Shown: piece by piece, positions 56,872 to 64,000 of the stretch
Numbering within the stretch: the first letter of the stretch is position 1
Layout: each line of letters starts with the position of its first letter
Assembly: GCF_048544455.1 (NCBI RefSeq)
Contig: NC_133537.1
Location: 312,517,738-312,581,737 of the forward strand
Reading direction: 5' to 3'
DNA from: Silene latifolia
Lineage: Eukaryota; Streptophyta; Magnoliopsida; Caryophyllales; Caryophyllaceae
DNA length: 64,000 bases
Translations under genes and position numbers: made by a program
Notes under the pieces: generated by a model
Database searches by the model: none
Told to the model about the DNA's origin: nothing
The model's input: the letters and a program-made list of their open reading frames with translations, nothing else

Positions 56872-58208
56872 CAGTCATCAAGGCCTACCTCCTGTCAAGT
56901 TCAGTCACGAGGTTTTGTATTCAGTCATCCCTGCTTGAGTGCTTGCTGTACTATTAATCGACTGTACTAGCAACACCTATTATGTTATATCAATGGCCTT
57001 AAATATAGTACTCCGTATTTTTTTTTACCCTTATATCGGATGGGTTTCAGGAAAAAAAAGAAGTGCAGATATAAACATCTTAATATGAAATTTTTTTGTC
57101 ATATGCAGATGGTTGAAGTTGATATTCCTCAGTCCTTGTTTGAGGAAGAAGGTAGGCAGATGTATGGATCAAAACTTCTAGAGGTTCAGGTAATCTCCGA
57201 AAATATCCTAAACCTCCTATTCCCTTGCCACATCTCACGACACCATTATCAGGTTGTGTGTTCTAGGTCTATCTTTTTGGATTGTGGCCAGATTAGCCTG
57301 CTTATACCACATGTTGTGGCCTGTACCAGTCAAAATGAATCGTTCTCACTCCATTCCGTTTACTTTGTCATCCTTTGACTTTAATAATGACTGCTACTTT
57401 CTCGTATAATACAGTAGCTACTGATGGGTAATTATGGTGAAGGTAAGATGTCTAGGAGTTGATAATATGGACATATTTTCATGGTGGTTGTCTTCATCAG
57501 ACTCTGAGTGTCATTCTATGTTTCCAGCTTGATTTTTCATGTTGCGATGTTTCATTTTGGTTAAACAGGCTAAAATGAAGCTGAAGGACGAGCAGTTGGC
57601 ATCTCTAACAAGTCCAGAGGCAGTAAAAGAATACATCGAACATGAGAAAGAAAATATCTTAGAAGTGATAAAACAGAATCTGGCTGTAGGAGATATATTT
57701 AAACGCGAAGGTTTACAGGTAAAATTTTTCTAGAAAACTGTAGTTGTACATGTGAGGTCAACCCCATTACCCTATAATCATATACGGTATGCGCAAGGAT
57801 TTGGGGTTGGTCCAACCCGCATGTCTCCCACAAGGCTCATTCTGTTTTTTGAGTTCATGTATCCTGGTACCTGTTGCTTAGAAGTCGTATACTTGAAAAA
57901 CAAAATAATAACAATTTATGTTGAAATACGAATGTAGGTATCAACTGATGAGGTCTTCAAGGAAGTCAAGAACTCCATTGAAGAATTCAAGCGCCATAAG
58001 CAAGAATATGACGAGGAGCGTATCAAAGAACAGGTTAAATTTATACTTGAAAAATTTTGCCATCTCTCTATTTTTGAGTAGTCGGTGGAGGGCATGTAGT
58101 AACCAAGTGCCAATATTTCATGTTATCTAGGTTCAAGAGGTTTTGGAGGGAGGAAAAGTGCTGGAATGGCTACGGGAACATGCTGAAATCGAGTACATCA
58201 CTCGCTGA
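52406..58208 (+). CDS. TIG1: Chloroplast trigger factor-like protein TIG1, 13 exons, 534 aa
   Basis: Exons 52406-52687, 52989-53072, 53597-53725, 53919-54007, 54729-54912, 55327-55417, 55701-55855, 56156-56248, 56348-56440, 57109-57189, 57569-57718, 57938-58033 and 58131-58208 join to 1605 nt. Residues 1-70 are a Ser/Phe-rich transit peptide. The ribosome-binding domain follows (VKLSVNVPQAV at about 95; signature IPGFRPGKPIP at about 123). A PPIase/FKBP-like domain spans about 257-350 (DGDVVVVDIS; PGFLDSILGI; FPLVFPEWW), then long C-terminal helices (EALLQRCQELEQ; AVKEYIEHEKENILEVIKQNLAV) to EVLEGGKVLEWLREHAEIEYITR. Bacterial trigger factor binds the ribosome exit tunnel; the plastid form is thought to chaperone plastid-made proteins. 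Length is close to the Arabidopsis homologue (about 547). Intron 4 carries a 209-bp LTR element. Intact. Confidence 0.93.
54285..54493 (-). mobile_element. TRIM/SMART-type LTR element, 209 bp, in TIG1 intron 4
   Basis: Two identical 72-bp repeats (54285-54356 and 54422-54493) enclose 65 bp. On the minus strand the interior starts with TGGTATCAGAGCCGG, an initiator tRNA-Met primer site touching the 5' LTR, and ends with TGAGTGAGGGAGTG, a polypurine tract touching the 3' LTR. AAAAC flanks both sides (54280-54284 and 54494-54498). The exact LTR edge is uncertain by 2 bases. It has all cis signals and no coding capacity. Identical LTRs suggest a recent insertion, though 72 bp gives little resolution. 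Confidence 0.85.
56832..56871. repeat. Poly-T tract, about 40 bp, in TIG1 intron 9
   Basis: Pure T run in the intron between exons 56348-56440 and 57109-57189; perhaps an old minus-strand poly-A tail. No target duplication was identified. Confidence 0.7.
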
Positions 58209-59676
58209 AAAGAAGCATAATCGTTTGTTTGTTCTCTCTCATGCAGCGTCTTCTAGCAAGATACTAGGTTTCGTTGGCTGATCACTAGATGCATTATGCA
58301 GTTCCGCATGCTCTGCCATAACGACAATATCCCCATAGTTAACGGTGAAGAAGACATCTGGAGTCATAGATGTCAAAATGACAGTCTGTGACACTGAATG
58401 ATTTTGTAGTTTAATGTTGAGATTTATTAATTTTCATGTATATAGGAATAGATGAGGCTTTATTTGAGCTGAAATTGCTGTTTGAAAATAACTTGTTCCC
58501 TCTTTTTAAGTGGGTTTTGTGCAGCACAATCTCCTATGGAGTATATAACTTCCTTGATTGGATACTCGCTCTTATTTCATTTTCTCAGTCTTAATCATTT
58601 ATTCATCTTTTTATTTTTAGAATGATTTGGATGTGTAAATTAATGATTGTCTTGCATACAGGAACAATGCTTAACTTTTATTTTTTTTAAGTTCATTTAG
58701 TCGTATACTGTAAAAAGAAAAATATTGAAGAGACGATGAAATGTATGAGAATGAAGCAACTGAGCATGACCGTAGAAACTCAAATTTACGGCTTCCATCC
58801 TCTCTGAGCGATCACCAGCAGAGCGCTTACTTGGTCACATTCAACGCGCTGATGAACACTTGAATCGCCATCCTCTTCTCCTGTAAGCATTGGGGGTTAG
58901 AAACTAATAATTGTTTTACATGTAAAACCATATGTTAAAACACACTTGTACCCATATCACACTCAAAACTATCATCCACGCGACTTTCCAACACCTTATT
59001 CTTACCTAACTTTCAACCATACCCAAGTATTTTCGGGAAGCAGTCTCCTAGCTACCTTTTCTCATAACCCGTCTCATTAGCAAGGCTCGGATGTTTCATA
59101 TTCTCAACAATCTGGCCTATTAGTGATTAATTATGTATCAGCTTCCGCAAAAATGGAAGTGTATACGATGATCCCTTTTGTAGCTCAACATACCACTGCG
59201 TTAACAGTTACCAGCCTCCACTGTAGAGTCTAGAAGATAGCAGAGGCACAAAACGCAAGCAGGTTTGTGATCAGGGTATTGGCATTCAACGAGGTACCTG
59301 TAGCAGCATGAGTGACCTTATCTCAAACACCTGCTTTTGTTATTTTGCCAAAAGTAAGTGCAGTAGATATCCCAATTTGGGAACGCGCATGGTTGCATAC
59401 TGCTGAGAGTACTTATGGTTATCTTTTTATTTCATCCAATACTTGAGCAACATCGTTTATTATTCGTAACATTAGACAACTTTTAAGGCATTTGCAGAAT
59501 TCTTGTTTGTTTTATCCAGACACAACTACTTATGCTGTGCCCATTTCTGCCTCAAAATGATTGCCTCAACACTCTCACCTGGATATATTTACCCTTTGCT
59601 TTCTAGGACCTGTCTTGCTTTACCTTATAGAATTACCTTGAACATGCAAGAATATTGTGTATGGAACATAATTGGT

Positions 59677-60067
59677 TAACTTCTGAAGAATCAATTTCTC
59701 GTTTCTTTTACTTTGTCATGTATTGTCATTGTTGACGCTCGTATGCTTTTTTTTGCATTCAAAATGTTCAGCCTAATTTTCTTTATGCTCTATTCCTATG
59801 TTACTCAGACTCGTTTACAAGTACCCGATACGGGTGCGTGTCCAAGTGTCGGACTCGGCTATTTTTTTGAAAAATATTCATATTTTGGTCTAAAATGAGG
59901 TGTCCAAGGGTCATATCTATGTCTGAGTGTCGAGTGTCGGATACGGGTACACGAGGAAATTAGAAGTGTCGGAGTAATCCAAGTGAGTCAGTAAGATACA
60001 TGGGTTGGCACATACTCCATAACTTCTGAAGAATCGATTCCTCGTTTGTTTTAGTTGTCATGTATTG

Positions 60068-60069
<2 letters not shown>
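59677..60069. repeat. Direct repeat pair flanking a GTGTCGG-rich repeat
   Basis: TAACTTCTGAAGAATC...TGTATTGTC occurs at 59677-59727 and again at 60020-60069 with a handful of differences. The interval contains the GTGTCGGA/ATACGGGTAC repeat (59798-59990), whose two halves are partly inverted copies. Confidence 0.5.
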
Positions 60070-60104
<35 letters not shown>

Positions 60105-60514
60105 TTTTTTCTATTTGGATTGTCCTAAACGATTCTCTGGTTGCTGAATATGTCGGAGACGCTTATTTTATTTTGCTTTTATTTACTCTTGTTACGACCT
60201 CTCAAATAATCAAATTAGGACAATGATTGGGATGTTTATTAGGTATAGAAATGGACACATCTGGTGCTTGAGGGTGCTGTGACCTCCTGTAATAGCCACG
60301 GAGTATTATATGAGGACGCCTTGGGGTGGAAATGAGGCAAACAAAACAAGGAATAATTACCAATTACAATAAATAACTGGATTAAAAACTCACATGTTGA
60401 TTTTTAATTAGTCGCTAACTGGTGCCGCGCTCCACAATCCCACAAAATACTCCTATGCCATAGTTGATGCACAAAACTAAAGAGTTCAAAGCCTTAAACA
60501 TGAAAACTTATATA

Positions 60515-60611
60515 AAACCGTTGTATAGATATAACAAACTACTTTCATGTTATATACCTCATTTTATAAATGAGTTAATGACTTAGTTATGTGTATACAA
60601 CGGTCTTACAT
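60515..60611. mobile_element. Small MITE near the SABATH 3' end
   Basis: TAAAACCGTTGTATA and TATACAACGGTCTTA are imperfect inverted ends of a 97-bp AT-rich element lying 44 bp beyond the SABATH stop codon; it may be part of its 3' UTR. Confidence 0.6.
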
Positions 60612-60654
60612 AAGGCTAACTGAAATGAAAATACCATAGCGGAGATTTTTGGAA

Positions 60655-63130
60655 TTAACATAAAGAGAGTGAGGCAACTATGTGAAAGAACTGAAGCTGT
60701 TCTAGCAGCTCCTTGGCATGGCTCATGCCTCTATGCTCCACTCTTGTAAACAGCTCGCTGCTAAGGCGGTCTCCTATGTGAGCATCTACGAGCACACCAC
60801 AAACGCTGCGACAACTGGTGGCTAAGGCTTGACCAACTTCAGCTTCATTGTCTGGTTGGCTAACAACCAAAGGGCTTCCTCCTCTGAACAATTCAAGCTT
60901 GTTAATGGCAAATGAACCGTTGGACTCCACTACTTCTCTGAAGTCTTGTAAACTTGGTGCATATACTGGGATGTTGAAACTGTCTCGTTTTTCACTGTTG
61001 ATAAGCCCCTACAAACAGTATCCAATACAGTAAATTGGTCAGGGGATGAATTGTACTTTGTTCCATTTCACAATATTTTCAAAATTCCTCCCACACATTT
61101 TGAAAAACCCGGGATGAATTGGGATATTCGGAAAAAGTATATAGTATTGGAAATGATTTTTATTGTCCTTGTGAATGTTATGGGCATGTCACATGATCTT
61201 GTGGTTTATAGATTACTGTTTGCTACCAAATTCAATCTGGTCGCTAATTCGCAACCAATTGTCAATTAGTTGCTAATTAGCAACTAACTAATGAATTCTT
61301 GCTAGGGTTGGTTGCTAAGTGGCCTTTTTCTGGTAGTGTTGGTCTCCTTCCAATTCTTTAAAATTGTCCCATCTACTAAAAAACTTTCACAAAGTTTTAA
61401 AAATAAGGCAATTTCAAAAAGGCGGAAGAAATAGAATACATCACCTTAGCCTTACGAAAAATGCAATAAAATAAAATGTACTACTACATCTTTTTCTTTA
61501 TGTCATTCTGTCTTGTAACATTACTTTTCCGCTACAAACCTTACAAAATGTTTTTTCTTCATTCTTTACCGTCGTAGAAAAATACACTAACATAATGTTA
61601 AGACTTTATAAATTTTACTACTATCTCCGTTTCAGTTAATAGTTTATATTTCTTTATTTTCCTCAAAAATAAAAAACAAGTATAAACTATTCATCGGTAT
61701 TGCAGAGTGATATTTATTAGTTATGGGACATTCTTCCTCAAGATGTTAAATGAAACTATGAGGTAGACAAAATGATGGATTAAAAGGATATTCATGTAGA
61801 CATATTATTATAAGGTTATCCAATAACATCCAAGAATTGTGATTGATGGTCCTTTATAAAAAAGAAATGTCATCAATTAAATCTAAAGAGTTGACACTAT
61901 GATTTAATTAGCGAAGTGAACTATTTGAATATAGTATCCAATAACCATAACTATTCAATGTTTCTAACCAAGCTATTATCATTTCAATTATTCAACATGA
62001 AATAAAGCATGAAAAGAATAGAATTATGATTTGAAATTTGCTTTTTTTTTTTTTTTTATGGTGGGGATCATGCATGCCTATGCAAATCTATCCAACTTGC
62101 CTATCTAAGAAAGGAATGAAATGGATTATTGTGTGTTCTTTAACCAAGTGAAAATGTTGTAATCATGGTTTTACTTAATTAACTTAATCATAGAAATTAA
62201 GTGGTGCAATCATGGTTTGTTTAATTAGCATAGATATGGTCTTATAAAAATCAAAGTAGATGGGTTTTTTCTAATTAGCATCATCATAGCATAAATGATG
62301 TACTCCCTCTGTCCCGGTCATTTGTTGTTCTTTTCCATTTTGGGGTGTCTCAGTCATTTGTTGTCCTTTCTATTTTAAGAATGAACTTGATGAGTAATTT
62401 GATCATTCACACTCAATTTGTTCCACTTGTCATTTAGCTATTGACCCTCTCCTCTTTCCTTGGTCTTTGTGCCAAAATCAAAGGACAACAAATGACCGGG
62501 AGGAAGGGAGTAATTATGTCTTAATTAGCATAATTAGTTATTGAAATGAAGTTATTATGGTGTAAAATGGTACAATGTCACTGGGTGGTACTGAGTTCAA
62601 CACCAGATATTTTAATAATATAATAATATATTAATAAAATAACTAACTCCGAGTATGGTGGTACTAAACTCGATATCATCAGGTGACGTTCTCATTTCTT
62701 ATAATTATTATAATATATCATACGATAAATCTTTGCAAATGAGCCATTACTAAGACTTAACAATGAACTTATTATAAAACCGTGAAAAAAGAATTTGAGT
62801 TTTCTTGATTAACATAGTTATTAAAGCAACAATAATGTTGGTAAGTAAATATACCTCTTGAACAAGGTCATCCCATGCATCTTGGAAGTGAGTCCCAAAG
62901 AGGAGACCAGCACCACCTTGGTCAGTGGGGTCCAAAGAAGTCCTTCCTAAGCAAACAAGGAACATGGAACCACCTCTCTTTAATTCAACAGACCTTGCTT
63001 TCAAGAAAGCAGCTAAATCTGTTTGAAATTGTTTCTTGTAAGCATTTGCAGTGCTCTCATTTGCTCCATGGATGCACACTCTCCCTTTATTGTATGCCTT
63101 TGACCTCTTGTCCAATACATTCTCTGGAAT
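60655..63130 (-). CDS. SABATH family carboxyl methyltransferase, 3' part (last two exons)
   Basis: Two exons, 63130-62855 and 61008-60655, join in frame with consensus splice sites and encode the C-terminal 209 residues. Recognisable SABATH sequence: IPENVLDKRSKAYNKGRVCI, then an RSVELKRGGSMFLVCLGR strand, DAWDDLVQEGLI, FNIPVYAPSLQDFREVVESNGSF, and HRGMSHAKELLEQLQFF near the end. SABATH enzymes transfer a methyl group from SAM to carboxylates such as salicylate, benzoate, jasmonate, IAA, gibberellins or loganate. The SAM-binding and substrate-deciding N-terminal half is beyond the window, so substrate cannot be named. The intron between the exons (1.85 kb) holds a Stowaway-like MITE. No defects seen. 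Confidence 0.85.
62302..62510. mobile_element. Stowaway-like MITE in the SABATH intron
   Basis: 209 bp with ends CTCCCTCTGTCCCGGTCATT and its complement at 62491-62510, flanked by TA (62300-62301, 62511-62512). It is an uninterrupted relative of the outer MITE at 12877-32497. Confidence 0.85.
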
Positions 63131-64000
63131 CTATGGACATCCATGCAAAAGCTATTTAGTTTATATGTGAAATCAAGCCTAGCTAGTTTTAGGCATGCTT
63201 AATGTACCACGTTGTTGTACATCCAACCAATGAGAAAATCGGAATTAATAAGAAGTCCCATAACTAGTAAACTAACAATGTAAAATTTAAGTGAAACTAA
63301 AAAAAAAAAAACACAATGTTGCTTATTGATTAGAGAGTATTATCTAAAACGGCTAATAGTTTTCCATACTAACCTAAAGGTGAAATGGCTATGAAAAACA
63401 AATGGGAAATTTGTTTTTTTGTGAAAATTGAAAAGAATTACATGTTTTTCAAAAGTATATTCACACTTTTTCACGCAAATATTTTGAGAAATAGTAATTT
63501 TGTTTAATTACCATGTATCCTTTAGACACATGTTAGAGAACTTTAATTTAAAGAAATATTTCATATTATATATCCATCTCAGTCAATAGTTATCATTGTT
63601 TGAAACTCTCTTGACATATTTCGAACAATCATAATTAAACAAACGAAGGTATATATAAATATCATGAAAATTTGACGTAAGATATCACTATTTCATTTTC
63701 CAATGTACTCCGTAATATTTATCGTTTAATTTCGTATTCAAGTCTCGTTAACATGCAGGTCATGTTAGTTATGTACCTTAAAAGCACATGTTAGAAAAAT
63801 CGTTTAATAATTTCACGTACTAATTCTCATGTATGTAATACAAATTGACTAATCAAAGAAGAAATAATGCAAGATAAGAAGTGCAACAAAAAGTAAAATG
63901 ATGGATTAGGTAGCACCTTTGAATTTAAATTAAAATTGATAGTGTCTTTATGGTGAATGTCAAAAAAGTGTGTTGACATTGGAGAAATTCTAGTTCAATT
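63131..64000. other. AT-rich sequence, probably SABATH intron
   Basis: 870 bp without a recognisable exon. The upstream SABATH exons (starting MNGG..., ending ...HWLS) were looked for on the minus strand and not found, so they lie to the right of the window. Confidence 0.5.

Larger units (their letters stand above)
58209..60654. other. Intergenic TIG1-SABATH, repeat debris
   Basis: No gene seen. It contains a direct repeat of about 50 bp (59677-59727 and 60020-60069), a dispersed repeat rich in GTGTCGGA/ATACGGGTAC words between them (59798-59990), a poly-T run (60071-60103) and a small MITE (60515-60611). Confidence 0.5.

Noticed and set aside
63900-64000. Upstream SABATH exon at the right edge
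   Set aside because: Minus-strand translation shows none of the expected N-terminal SABATH motifs (SYAKNS, DLGCSSGPN, HWLS).

Overview
This is nuclear DNA of a flowering plant. The genes are split by GT-AG introns, and three of them encode chloroplast proteins with N-terminal transit peptides. The rest is dominated by LTR retrotransposons, L1-like LINEs and miniature inverted-repeat elements (MITEs). Recurrent TACTCCGTA-like words and the style of the MITEs and GACCCG-rich repeats suggest Caryophyllales, perhaps Caryophyllaceae; this is an impression, not a proof.

Layout. 1-3319: part of a minus-strand Ty3/gypsy-type LTR. 3320-5449: 3' end and LTR of a Ty1/copia-type element. About 5450-6967 (minus): a TPR protein gene with doubtful 3' structure. 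7823-11687 (plus): a complete 4-exon GT61 glycosyltransferase gene (462 aa). 12374-12607 (minus): C-terminal fragment of a PIF/Harbinger-like transposase. 12877-32497: one MITE expanded from a few hundred bases to 19.6 kb by nested insertions. Inside it is a solo LTR (12995-32402). The solo LTR holds both a 7.15 kb non-coding LTR element (13223-20373) and an L1-like LINE (20539-31462). The LINE is split by a young Ty3/gypsy CRM-like element (23655-29747). Every level has its own target-site duplication. 32498-34568: four more small repeats, partly nested.

The right half is gene-rich, all plus strand until the last gene: PLP homeostasis protein (PLPBP/YggS family, 34713-39276, 7 exons, 243 aa), LHCA5 (40826-43401, 6 exons, 260 aa), CSP41a (44369-46330, 6 exons, 412 aa), then an AT-rich repeat zone (46331-52400) and the chloroplast trigger factor TIG1 (52406-58208, 13 exons, 534 aa). 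The 3' part of a SABATH methyltransferase lies on the minus strand (60655-63130) and runs off the window. LHCA5 (PSI antenna/NDH supercomplex), CSP41a (plastid RNA binding/stabilisation) and TIG1 (plastid nascent-chain chaperone) all act in the chloroplast, but no shared regulation can be shown from sequence alone.

Most unusual: (1) LTR-borne arrays of a 10-bp palindrome (CTCGATCGAG or CTCGACCGAG) spaced 19-22 bp, in a conserved '2 sites, about 53 bp gap, 4 sites' layout shared by two diverged LTRs and echoed inside the 7 kb element; (2) the dated five-level nest; (3) a 209-bp LTR element (TRIM/SMART class) in a TIG1 intron; (4) a 24-bp LINE insertion with a 17-bp target duplication in a PLPBP intron. 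No CRISPR array, operon or clearly new protein system was seen. Exon boundaries were set by hand from splice consensus and reading frame; function names rest on remembered family sequences, not a search.
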